This document shows, piece after piece, positions 17,487 to 25,969 of a DNA stretch of 64,000 nucleotides. Where the stretch lies: positions 4,836,001 through 4,900,000 of the forward strand of contig OZ252150.1 of assembly GCA_965248775.1 (NCBI GenBank). The letters run 5' to 3'. The translations under genes were made by a program, and so were the position numbers. The DNA comes from JBHHUI01 sp965248775. Lineage in GTDB: Bacteria > Chloroflexota > Anaerolineae > Anaerolineales > JBHHUI01. Positions within the stretch are counted from its first letter, which is position 1; the number at the start of each line of letters is the position of its first letter. The notes under the pieces are model-generated. The model searched no databases. It saw only the letters and a list, made by a program, of their open reading frames with translations, and had not been told where the DNA came from.

Positions 17487-19661
17487 ATGGATCAAAATAC
17501 GTTATTTGCCTGGCTTATCCCAGCGGCGCCGATCGCAGCGTTTTTTCTGATTATCCTGCTCACCAATCGCTCGAAGTGGCTCAGTCATTCTATTGCGTTG
17601 CTGGCAATCGGCACTTCACTGGTGCTGAGTTGGATCATTGTTGCACAAGAGGTCTTTGGCAACCTTCACATCGGAGAGCATCCTATTGCAAGTAGTGTAG
17701 CCTGGCTGCCTACCGGCGATACGGCACTGAGGATGGGCGTTGCCGTAGATGCATTATCGATCGTCATGCTCTTCTTTGTGCCGTTAGCATGTTTCCTGAT
17801 CATCCTTTACAGCGTTGGTTATTCCAATTTTGGCAAGGCGCGGGATGCCCACGACGAGCCCGGTAGTCCGCCACACAACGGTGTCGAGCCTCTTTATTCA
17901 CGCTTCTTTGCGTTCCTGTCGCTATTTGCGGGTGCAATGCTGATCCTTACCGTTGCAGACAATCTGCTCTTGCTTTTTGTCGGCTGGGAATTGATGGGGC
18001 TGTGTTCTTATCTGCTGATCGGGTTCTGGTACGGACGGAATTACAAAGACCCCAACCAGATCAATCCCAGGCAGGCGGCCGTGAAAGCGTTTATGACCAC
18101 GCGCGTGGCAGATGTATTGATGTTGCTCGGCATTGTTTATCTCTATTCAATGACCGGCACATTGACCTTCCGTGAAATCTTCTTTAATGAAGAAACCATG
18201 AATATGCTGTCGCACACACCGGCCGTGCTTGCTGTTGGTGGTCTGGCAGCTTCGCATATGATCGGACTGCTCCTGTTTGCCGGCACCGTGGGCAAGAGTG
18301 CGCAGTTCCCACTACATGTCTGGTTGCCAGATGCTATGGAAGGCCCGACACCGGTCAGTGCCATGATCCATGCGGCTGCGATGGTCTCGGCGGGTGTCTA
18401 CATGGTAATCCGCATTTTCCCACTCCTGTCTGCGGGAGCTGAACACGGCACCAATCCGACGTTGAGCACTATGGCTGCTATCGGCGCGTTTACCGCGTTA
18501 TTTGCGGCCACTATTGCTGTCGCACAAAACGATGTCAAGCGCGTACTGGCTTTTTCCACCATCAGCCAGCTTGGGTATATGATCGCCGCAATTGGGATCG
18601 GGGCGTATGTTGCTGCCGTCTTCCATCTTATGACGCACGCATTCTTCAAGGCACTGCTCTTTATGGGATCCGGCTCGATCATCCATGGTGTTGAGCACGG
18701 ACAGCACCAATCCCATGAGGTCATCGATCCGCAAAATATGATGAACATGGGCGGCTTGCGCGCGCGTATGCCCACGACGTTCTGGACATTTCTCATCGGC
18801 GGTTTGTCGCTTGCGGGCTTCCCGTTTCTGACTGCCGGGTTTTGGTCGAAAGATGAAATTCTGGCCGACGCGTTCGCACACGGCCATATGGTTGTGTTTG
18901 TTGTCTTGCTGCTGGCGGCCTTTTTGACGGCGTTCTACACCATGCGCCAGATCGCTCTGACTTTCCTAGGCGAGCCGCGCACCGAGAGCGCCGAGCACGC
19001 GCACGAGAGCCATTGGACAATGACGCTTCCGCTCGTGGTACTGTCGTTCTTTGCCATCTTTGCGGGCTATGTGGGTGTGCATCCAGAGTTTCCGGTTTTG
19101 GGTAGCTTGCTCGGCAACAACCCGTTTGAGCATCTCGTTGTGGAAGCATTGCCCGAGCATATTGAAGCCTTCGCTTTTGACTGGACACCGGTGCTCCTCT
19201 CGGTGGTAGCAGTTCTGGCCGGACTTGGATTGGGGTGGTTGCTCTATGCGCGCAAGCCTCTGACACATGGGCAAAAGGATCCACTCGTGGCAGCCCTCGG
19301 CTCGGTGCATTTCATGCTCAAGAATAAATACTACCTGGATGAGCTTTACCACTTCTTGTTCGTGCGCCCGGCTCAATGGATATCGGAGACCTTTGTATTT
19401 CGTTGGGTAGATCGCGGCCTGATCGACGGCATTCTGCATGCCATTGCCCAAATTGCAACGAGAATTGGAAGCTCCGCTCGCCAATTCGACATTTGGGGGA
19501 TCAACTGGCTACCCGACCGGCTGGGCGATAGTGTGAAAATTGTTGGCGGGTCGTTCCGAGCGCTGCAGACAGGACGCATTCAAAACTACCTGCTGGTGAT
19601 GCTAGCAGCAGTGCTCGCATTGGGCGGCGTGTTTTATTACTACATGGTGTTGCTACCCTAA
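17487..19661 (+). CDS. nuoL: NADH-quinone oxidoreductase subunit L (long form)
   Basis: The distal antiporter-like subunit of complex I, 724 residues, longer than the usual 610-660. Key channel residues are present: Glu in LLLLFVGWELMGLCSYLL, Lys in GTVGKSAQFPLHVWLPDA, a Lys in the TM12 region TAGFWSKDEILADA. The C-terminus has NKYYLDELYHFLF and ends LQTGRIQNYLLVM plus a last helix, the region forming the long lateral helix. Between VDRGLIDG and LQTGR there is an extended segment (about residues 645-690, containing FDIWGINWLPDRLGDSVKIVGG). The extension fits a complex with an additional NuoM subunit. Confidence 0.97.
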   Translation: MDQNTLFAWLIPAAPIAAFFLIILLTNRSKWLSHSIALLAIGTSLVLSWIIVAQEVFGNLHIGEHPIASSVAWLPTGDTALRMGVAVDALSIVMLFFVPLACFLIILYSVGYSNFGKARDAHDEPGSPPHNGVEPLYSRFFAFLSLFAGAMLILTVADNLLLLFVGWELMGLCSYLLIGFWYGRNYKDPNQINPRQAAVKAFMTTRVADVLMLLGIVYLYSMTGTLTFREIFFNEETMNMLSHTPAVLAVGGLAASHMIGLLLFAGTVGKSAQFPLHVWLPDAMEGPTPVSAMIHAAAMVSAGVYMVIRIFPLLSAGAEHGTNPTLSTMAAIGAFTALFAATIAVAQNDVKRVLAFSTISQLGYMIAAIGIGAYVAAVFHLMTHAFFKALLFMGSGSIIHGVEHGQHQSHEVIDPQNMMNMGGLRARMPTTFWTFLIGGLSLAGFPFLTAGFWSKDEILADAFAHGHMVVFVVLLLAAFLTAFYTMRQIALTFLGEPRTESAEHAHESHWTMTLPLVVLSFFAIFAGYVGVHPEFPVLGSLLGNNPFEHLVVEALPEHIEAFAFDWTPVLLSVVAVLAGLGLGWLLYARKPLTHGQKDPLVAALGSVHFMLKNKYYLDELYHFLFVRPAQWISETFVFRWVDRGLIDGILHAIAQIATRIGSSARQFDIWGINWLPDRLGDSVKIVGGSFRALQTGRIQNYLLVMLAAVLALGGVFYYYMVLLP

Positions 19662-19680
19662 TTGCGGGGAGAGCGCTTTT

Positions 19681-21252
19681 ATGGATTTCATTTCTGAAAG
19701 ATTACTAACTCTCATACTCTTTTCTCCGCTGGTCGGGGCCGTCGCGGTGATGCTTGTCCCCGCGGATCAAAAGCGAACTGTGCGCTGGATTGCCTTGCTT
19801 GCCAGCCTAATTCCGCTTGGTCTTTCCATTGCACTCTGGTTTAGTTACAACGCGAGTGCAGGTGGCTTCCAGTTCGAGGAGCAAGAGACCTGGTATGCAG
19901 CGATCAACGCCACCTACCATTTGGGTGTGGATGGCATCAGCGTGCCGATGATCCTACTCACTACAATTCTGGTACCGCTCGGCATTCTGACATCCTTTAG
20001 CATCGAAGAACGCGTCAAAGCTTTCATGGCTTTGTTCTTGATGCTGGAAACCGGGATGCTCGGCGTATTTTTGTCTCTCGACCTTATATTGTTCTTCCTA
20101 TTCTGGGAAATTGGGCTGGTTCCCATGTACTTCATGATCAGCCTGTGGGGCAGCGAAAAGGACGAGCGCGAGATCGGTGGGCGCAAAGTTCCGGCGCGCA
20201 CATATGCATCTTTCAAGTTCATGATCTACACCGTTGCCGGCTCGCTGGGATTACTGCTCGCCATACAGATTATCGGTCTAGCGGCTGGCACCTTTGATAT
20301 GCTGGAACTATTCAAGGTCTGGCCTTCCTTCAACCAGCAAATTCTGGCAAACGTTTCCATCGACACCGTTAAGAACGTTGCGTTTTGGGCTTTCGTAATC
20401 GCCTTTGTCATCAAAGTGCCCGTCTGGCCTTTCCACACCTGGCTGCCGGATGCGCACACAGAGGCCCCCACAGCGGGTTCGATGATGCTGGCCGGTGTTA
20501 TGCTGAAGCTTGGCGCATACGGCCTGTTACGGCTGGTGTTGCCACTGTTCCCTGAACAGGCACAAGAGGCGGCCCCATTGATCGCTTTCTTTGCCATGTT
20601 GGCGATTGTTCTCGGCGCGTTTGCTGCCTATGGCCAAAAGGATTTCAAGCGCCTCGTTGCTTATTCATCTGTCAACCACATGGGCTTTGTCGTGCTCGGT
20701 ATCGCCGTTGTCGCATGGTCCTATGGTTCGCGCAGTGATGCCGCACAATTGAGTGCGACCATTGCTGGCAGCGGTGCCGTATTGCAGATGTTCAATCACG
20801 GTTTGTCTGCGGCTGCGATGTTCTTTCTGGTCGGGGTGGTGTACGAGCGCGCCCACACCCGTGACTTGGACGAATTGGGTGGCGGAATCTGGCCGCTCGC
20901 ACCCGTGTATGGGGGCATTCTGATCTTTAGTTCGATGGCCTCGCTGGGCTTGCCGGGCTTGAATGGATTTGTGTCGGAATTCGCTATTGTGCGTGGCTCC
21001 TGGCCGGTGTTCACCGTGCTCACCGCAATCAGCATGCTCGGTTTGCTCTTTACCGGTGCCTACATCCTGAAGGGGATTCAGAAAGTACTACACGGCCCGC
21101 GCAATGATAAATGGGCTGATCATGGGATGGAAATCAAAGCCCGTGAAGTGATTGTGATGGCACCGTTAATGATATTGATGCTCTTGATTGGCGTTTGGCC
21201 ATGGTGGCTGATGAATGTCATCAATGAAACAGTCAAGCGACTGATTGCGTGA
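19681..21252 (+). CDS. nuoM: NADH-quinone oxidoreductase subunit M (first copy)
   Basis: A 523-residue antiporter-like subunit with about 14 helices. The proton-channel residues are intact: Glu in LFFLFWEIGLVPMYF (TM5), Lys in VIKVPVWPFHTWLPDAH (TM7), Lys in GVMLKLGAYGLLR (TM8), and Glu in GLNGFVSEFAIV (TM12). The gene begins 19 bases after nuoL with RBS GGGGAGAG. A second nuoM follows. Confidence 0.97.
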   Translation: MDFISERLLTLILFSPLVGAVAVMLVPADQKRTVRWIALLASLIPLGLSIALWFSYNASAGGFQFEEQETWYAAINATYHLGVDGISVPMILLTTILVPLGILTSFSIEERVKAFMALFLMLETGMLGVFLSLDLILFFLFWEIGLVPMYFMISLWGSEKDEREIGGRKVPARTYASFKFMIYTVAGSLGLLLAIQIIGLAAGTFDMLELFKVWPSFNQQILANVSIDTVKNVAFWAFVIAFVIKVPVWPFHTWLPDAHTEAPTAGSMMLAGVMLKLGAYGLLRLVLPLFPEQAQEAAPLIAFFAMLAIVLGAFAAYGQKDFKRLVAYSSVNHMGFVVLGIAVVAWSYGSRSDAAQLSATIAGSGAVLQMFNHGLSAAAMFFLVGVVYERAHTRDLDELGGGIWPLAPVYGGILIFSSMASLGLPGLNGFVSEFAIVRGSWPVFTVLTAISMLGLLFTGAYILKGIQKVLHGPRNDKWADHGMEIKAREVIVMAPLMILMLLIGVWPWWLMNVINETVKRLIA

Positions 21253-21295
21253 AAATGCGTAACCGAACTGCGCGCATTCCGTTTCAGGCACACTT

Positions 21296-22804
21296 ATGAA
21301 CTTTCCTTTTCTCTCCGTAATTACTTTCACGCCCCTCGCTATCGGCCTGCTGATTCTGCTGTTCCCGTCGGAGCGCAAGACCGAAATTCGGGCCGCGGCA
21401 CTCGCCGGTGCTCTGATAACACTTGCATTGTCGGCCTGGATATATTTCACCTACGACGCGGGTGCTGGCGGCTACCAATTTGTGGAGCGAGCTGTCTGGG
21501 TAGAGGCACTCGGCATTTCCTATTACATGGGCGTCAATGGCATTAGCCTGCCTATGATGTTGCTGACGGGCATTGTCATGGTGACAGGCGTACTGATCTC
21601 ATGGAGCATTGACGACCGGCCACGTGAATTCTTTGCCTTTCTGTTCCTACTGGCGACCGGTGTATTTGGCGTCTTTGTTTCGCTAGATCTATTCCAGCTG
21701 TTCTTCTTTTATGAGATTGCCGTCTTCCCGATGTACTTGCTGATCGCGATCTGGGGTTGGAAAAAAACGCGCGAATACGCAGCGATGAAACTGACACTGT
21801 ACCTATTCATCGGCTCCATCGTTGCGCTCGTCGGTGGCCTGGCAATGTACTTCTCATCTGGCCTGGGCACTTTCGATATGCTGGCGTTGCAGGAAGCAGG
21901 CTTCTCGGCAGGGTTCCAACGGCTCTGGTTCCCGTTTATCTTTTTCGGCTTTGCTGTGCTGGCTGGTATCTTCCCATTCCACAACTGGAGCCCAGATGGA
22001 CACGTGGCGGCGCCAACGGCAGTTTCCATGTTCCACGCCGGCGTTTTGATGAAATTGGGAGCATTCGCATCATTGCGTGTAGGCATTATGCTCATGCCCG
22101 AAGGGGCTAAATTCTGGATGCCCCTAATCGTAGTCCTGGCATTGATCAATGTGGTCTATGGATCGTTCATCGCTATGGTTCAGACTGATTTCAAGTATGT
22201 GATCGGGTTTTCGTCAGTCTCGCACATGGGGTTGGTAACGCTTGGCTTCGCAACGCTGAACGAGCTGGGCTATATCGGGGCCTCGCTGCAGATGTTCTCG
22301 CACGGAGTCATGACAGCCCTCTTCTTTTCTTGTGTCGGCATGGTGTACGACCGCGCCCATACCCGCGAAATTCCTGTGCTGGGTGGTTTTGCCCGCAAGA
22401 TGCCTCTCGTGGCGGTGGCTTTCATCGTTGGTAGTTTGGTTTCGATGGGTATGCCGGGCTTTTCCGGGTTTATCGCTGAGTTGCCGATCTTCCTCGGTGC
22501 GTGGCAGGCCGGCAATACATTGAGCGAATTCTTTATTGCGCCGTTCTATGCCTGGATCGCTATTATTTCAGCGCTTGCAATCGTGATCACGGCGGCTTAT
22601 GTGCTGCGGGTTGTGCAACGTGTTTTCTTCGGCGCGATGCCGGAGCGCTTCGTGCACGAAGTGGGCGATGTGAAAGTTCTCGATAAAGTTGCCATTACAT
22701 TTTTGTCTGTAATATTAATATTGCTCGGGTGGTTCCCTGCGCTCATGGCTCCGTTGGTACAAACGGGTGTGACGGACGTGATGGCCATCCTCGGAGGTGC
22801 ATGA
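21296..22804 (+). CDS. nuoM: NADH-quinone oxidoreductase subunit M (second copy, altered TM7)
   Basis: A 502-residue NuoM paralogue. The TM5 Glu (FFFYEIAVFPMYLL), TM8 Lys (GVLMKLGAFASLR) and TM12 Glu (GFSGFIAELPIF) are kept. The TM7 lysine, conserved as VIKVPVWPFH in the first copy, is leucine here (AVLAGIFPFHNWSPDGH). In characterised complexes that lysine is central to proton transfer. Duplicated nuoM has been reported as an expanded proton-pumping complex I in several phyla; whether this copy pumps is uncertain. It follows the first copy by 43 bases and its stop is directly followed by the nuoN start. Confidence 0.94.
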   Translation: MNFPFLSVITFTPLAIGLLILLFPSERKTEIRAAALAGALITLALSAWIYFTYDAGAGGYQFVERAVWVEALGISYYMGVNGISLPMMLLTGIVMVTGVLISWSIDDRPREFFAFLFLLATGVFGVFVSLDLFQLFFFYEIAVFPMYLLIAIWGWKKTREYAAMKLTLYLFIGSIVALVGGLAMYFSSGLGTFDMLALQEAGFSAGFQRLWFPFIFFGFAVLAGIFPFHNWSPDGHVAAPTAVSMFHAGVLMKLGAFASLRVGIMLMPEGAKFWMPLIVVLALINVVYGSFIAMVQTDFKYVIGFSSVSHMGLVTLGFATLNELGYIGASLQMFSHGVMTALFFSCVGMVYDRAHTREIPVLGGFARKMPLVAVAFIVGSLVSMGMPGFSGFIAELPIFLGAWQAGNTLSEFFIAPFYAWIAIISALAIVITAAYVLRVVQRVFFGAMPERFVHEVGDVKVLDKVAITFLSVILILLGWFPALMAPLVQTGVTDVMAILGGA

Positions 22805-24253
22805 GTGAGCTTCTCCAGTTTCGAACCGGTTGACATACTTGCGATCCTGCCGGAATTGGCGCTGGTGCTGCTTGCAGCCCTGGTGATGACGATGGATGTG
22901 GCCAAAATATCTAACCGTCGTAATTTGGGCCTCACAACTGCCATCGGTTTCTTTGTCATCATGGTCGTGACACTCCTTTTCTCGCAACCTGCTTCTGCTG
23001 GCGAACTTATCTGGGGCGGGATGATCCGTAACGATCTGGCGGCGTTTATCTTCCGCCTGATCTTTATGTTCGCTGGTGCAATGACAGCATTGCTCTGCCT
23101 GGACGTCGAAGAGATCGGGCAGCGCGGCGACTTTTACGCCATTCTGATCGGTGCTGTCATCGGCATGAATTTTATGGCATTCTCGGCAGATATCATTATG
23201 CTCTTCCTCGCAATGGAGACGATGAGTGTGGCGGCCTATGTCATGGCAGGCTTTGTGCTCACGGATAAGAAGTCGGCCGAGGCGGGCCTGAAGTATTTGC
23301 TCTTTGGCGCGACGGCCTCAGCGGTAATGCTCTTCGGCTTTACGCTTCTCTTTGGATTTACCGGCGAGACAAATATCTATGTCATTGCAGAGGTACTCTC
23401 CGCTGGAGGAGTGCCGGTCATTGTAGTGCTCACTGCAGCGGTTCTCGTGATCGTTGGTGTCGGCTTCAAGATCGCGGCTGTACCTTTCCATTTCTGGGCG
23501 CCGGATGTTTACGAAGGCGCACCCACTCCGGTGACCGCGTTTGTTTCGACGGCCTCCAAGACGGCTGGCTTCGCCATTCTCGCTCGCATTTTCCTCGCCG
23601 GACTGTCGGCGGTGGACGACTGGTTGCCCATGCTGATTGCGATGGCGGCCGTCACCATGACACTCGGCAACATTGTGGCATTGGCGCAACGTAATATCAA
23701 ACGCCTGTTGGCATATTCGTCTATTGCACACGCCGGTTATGCGCTGGTCGGCTTCGTGGCGCTGTCCGAGCTGGGCACGGCGTCGATGATTTTCTATCTG
23801 ATGGCGTACGTCGTCACCAACTTGGCGGCCTTCGGTGTCGTGGTTTTGTTCGCACGGGCGGCTGGCTCGAACGAGATTGCCGACTACGCCGGGCTGAGCC
23901 GGCGCTCGCCGTACCTGGCACTGGCAATGCTGGTTGCATTTCTTTCATTGGCAGGTATGCCTCCCTTTGGAGGATTCTTCGCCAAATTGTTCGTATTTGC
24001 AGCTGCAGTCGAGGCTGGATTGATCTGGCTTGTTGTTGTCGGCGCACTGAATGTCATAATCGGCTTGTACTACTATCTGATTGTGCTCAAGGTGGTGTAC
24101 GTCACTCCGAAACCTGAAGGGGCGGGACCAATTGAAGTGCCGCGCGCGTACGGTTTTGCGCTGGGCGTATTGTCGGTGGGCATCCTGGTCCTTGGTACGG
24201 TGGCTGGGCCGTGGTTCGACTGGGCACTCGCCGCGGCGGAGGGCATCTTTTAG
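22805..24253 (+). CDS. nuoN: NADH-quinone oxidoreductase subunit N
   Basis: A 482-residue antiporter-like subunit. It has Glu in LFLAMETMSVAAYVM, Lys in GVGFKIAAVPFHFWAPDVYEGAP, Lys in STASKTAGFA and Lys in GGFFAKLFVF, the full set of NuoN channel residues. GTG 22805 follows the nuoM stop without a gap; an ATG at 22801 is out of frame. It ends the membrane-arm operon. The 167 bases after it contain decayed repeat-like text (ACACAGATGAACGCGGAC) and the atp promoter. Confidence 0.97.
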   Translation: MSFSSFEPVDILAILPELALVLLAALVMTMDVAKISNRRNLGLTTAIGFFVIMVVTLLFSQPASAGELIWGGMIRNDLAAFIFRLIFMFAGAMTALLCLDVEEIGQRGDFYAILIGAVIGMNFMAFSADIIMLFLAMETMSVAAYVMAGFVLTDKKSAEAGLKYLLFGATASAVMLFGFTLLFGFTGETNIYVIAEVLSAGGVPVIVVLTAAVLVIVGVGFKIAAVPFHFWAPDVYEGAPTPVTAFVSTASKTAGFAILARIFLAGLSAVDDWLPMLIAMAAVTMTLGNIVALAQRNIKRLLAYSSIAHAGYALVGFVALSELGTASMIFYLMAYVVTNLAAFGVVVLFARAAGSNEIADYAGLSRRSPYLALAMLVAFLSLAGMPPFGGFFAKLFVFAAAVEAGLIWLVVVGALNVIIGLYYYLIVLKVVYVTPKPEGAGPIEVPRAYGFALGVLSVGILVLGTVAGPWFDWALAAAEGIF

Positions 24254-24379
24254 TCGGCCGGACACAGATGAACGCGGACCAGCGTGATATTTCAGAAATT
24301 GTCCGCGCACACCACCAATGTACATTCAGCTTAGATCACGATTTTCACCTGAAAGACATGCTAATCGCAAGGTCGTTTG

Positions 24380-24388
24380 TGATATAAT
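24380..24388 (+). promoter_or_regulatory. Extended -10 promoter of the F0 ATP synthase operon
   Basis: TGATATAAT (24380-24388) is an extended -10 with a consensus hexamer. No good -35 is present, which is usual for extended -10 promoters. Expected start is near 24395, about 26 bases before the TTG start of atpZ. It shows that atp genes are not just read through from nuo. Confidence 0.65.
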
Positions 24389-24420
24389 GTGCAAACGGAG
24401 AACAATACGCTGGAGTTGAA

Positions 24421-24717
24421 TTGAGCAACCTGCGCCAACCCAGTCCTTGGTCAGCCAATCTTGTCTCAGTAACCGGGCAAGTGGGGTGTCTTACAGTGCT
24501 CTTGATCGTTGGTGCACTGCTGGCTGGACGCTGGCTGGATGCCCAATTAGATACTCGACCTTGGTTCACAGTCGGTTTGTTGTTAGGCAGTGTGCCAATG
24601 ACATTAGTCTTAACTATCCGTCTTGTGCTGCGGGCGACGAAGGATTTGACCGCCCAGATGCAGCCCAAGCGCAATATGGAGGAAAACGCAAGTGACGACG
24701 ACGGCGATAACCCCTAA
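24421..24717 (+). CDS. atpZ: AtpZ/AtpI-type small membrane protein of ATP synthase operon
   Basis: A 98-residue protein with two hydrophobic helices (about 20-40 and 47-68) and a hydrophilic acidic tail. The GALLAGRWLDAQLDTRPWFTVGLLLGSVP pattern matches the AtpZ/AtpI group found first in many atp operons and linked to Mg2+ supply or c-ring assembly. The TTG start has a GGAG about 7 bases upstream. Its end overlaps the atpB start by 26 bases. Confidence 0.8.
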   Translation: MSNLRQPSPWSANLVSVTGQVGCLTVLLIVGALLAGRWLDAQLDTRPWFTVGLLLGSVPMTLVLTIRLVLRATKDLTAQMQPKRNMEENASDDDGDNP

Positions 24718-25702
24718 ACGGAGGTTCGGCGTACGGCGCTGGATTGTTCTCGCGCTGATTATCTTCGGAATCTACTTGCAGTTTGGGCCGCTGCCACCAA
24801 TTTCCCCGCCCATTTTTCTGCCGGGCGAGGCTCTGCCCATCAATCTGCCGATCCTCAATCTACCCATTACGAATACGCTGGTTGCGACATTAATCGCAGA
24901 CATCGTTGTGCTGGCACTCGGGTTTTACATCTGGCGTAGAATTCGAAGCGGACGTGCGTTGGTTCCCACCGGCCTCTATAACGTACTGGAAGCCATCTTC
25001 GAGGCCTTGTGGAATCTGGTCGTCTCCCAGGCCGGGCAAAAGAATGCTCGAAGGTTTTATCCCTTTATTGCGACAATCTTCACTCTAGTGTTGTTCAACA
25101 ACTGGATGGGCCTGATCCCAGGCGTCGATAGCATAGGTCTGCTGGAATCAGCCCATGGCTCGGTGACTGGATATGCCCCACGTCCCCTCGGCGGGCTCGG
25201 ATATTGGATTGATGGCAACGCAGAAGTGCCTCATGCGGAGGACGCCGGCGACCACCACGAGTTGTGTGTCTCTTGCAATGTGCTCTCGTTTGTACGCCCA
25301 GCCTCAACTGATCTGAACTTTACATTGGCAATAGCGTTCATCTCGGTGTTCATGACGCAGGTGTTTGGCTTCATAGTTTTGAAGGGAGCCTACTTAACAA
25401 AATTTCTCAACTTCAAAGCGCTGGTCACAGTACCGGTATGGGGTGCGATGGACTTCGCAGTGGGCTTGCTGGAATTGATCAGCGAGATTGCTAAGCTCCT
25501 TTCGTTTACATTCCGGCTGTTCGGCAATATGTTTGCCGGCCAATTGCTTTTGTTTATTCTCGGCTCGCTAGTCGGATTTATTTTGCCGACAGGATTACTT
25601 TTGTTCGAGATGTTTGTTGGCGTCATCCAGGCTTATGTTTTCGCCATGCTAACATTGGTGTTTATGAGCCAGGCTACAACGGCACACGCTGAGAGTCATT
25701 AA
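24692..25702 (+). CDS. atpB: ATP synthase F0 subunit a, with an insertion
   Basis: A 336-residue a subunit, longer than the usual 230-290. The C-terminal helices contain the essential Arg in SFTFRLFGNMFAGQLL and the VIQAYVFAMLTLVFMSQA end. Residues about 152-197, in the loop before ASTDLNFTLA, form an insertion with His181, His188-His189 and a CxxC at 192-195. This loop should face the outside. The GTG start at 24692 lies within the atpZ gene, implying coupling. Confidence 0.95.
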   Translation: MTTTAITPKRRFGVRRWIVLALIIFGIYLQFGPLPPISPPIFLPGEALPINLPILNLPITNTLVATLIADIVVLALGFYIWRRIRSGRALVPTGLYNVLEAIFEALWNLVVSQAGQKNARRFYPFIATIFTLVLFNNWMGLIPGVDSIGLLESAHGSVTGYAPRPLGGLGYWIDGNAEVPHAEDAGDHHELCVSCNVLSFVRPASTDLNFTLAIAFISVFMTQVFGFIVLKGAYLTKFLNFKALVTVPVWGAMDFAVGLLELISEIAKLLSFTFRLFGNMFAGQLLLFILGSLVGFILPTGLLLFEMFVGVIQAYVFAMLTLVFMSQATTAHAESH

Positions 25703-25732
25703 ATTCATCGCATTTAGGGAGGCGAATTCGTT

Positions 25733-25969
25733 ATGGAAGGCAACATACTTGAAGCTGCGCGACTGATTGGTGCCGGGCTGGCCGCAATGGGTGTCATTGG
25801 CGGCGGTGTGGGCATTGGTGTCGTCGTGGGTGGTGCGGTACAAGCGATGGGGCGTAACCCGGATGCAGCACCGCTGATTCAGACCAATATGATTATCGGC
25901 ATTGCTTTTGCTGAAGCAGTTGCGATCTACGCATTAGCGATTGCGTTCATCATTCTGTTCGCAGTCTAG
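25733..25969 (+). CDS. atpE: ATP synthase F0 subunit c
   Basis: A 78-residue c subunit with two helices joined by the RNP loop (AMGRNPDAAP) and the ion-binding Glu61 in GIAFAEAVAIYAL. The Gln/Ser/Thr set typical of sodium-binding c subunits is absent, so proton use is likely. The TAG stop (25967-25969) is part of the CTAG sequence into which an IS1182-family element has inserted; the duplication keeps the gene complete. Confidence 0.97.
   Translation: MEGNILEAARLIGAGLAAMGVIGGGVGIGVVVGGAVQAMGRNPDAAPLIQTNMIIGIAFAEAVAIYALAIAFIILFAV

Noticed and set aside
25733..25969. Sodium-dependent ATP synthase
   Set aside because: The c subunit has Glu61 in AEAVAIY and lacks the Ser/Thr and Gln pattern of sodium-binding rings.
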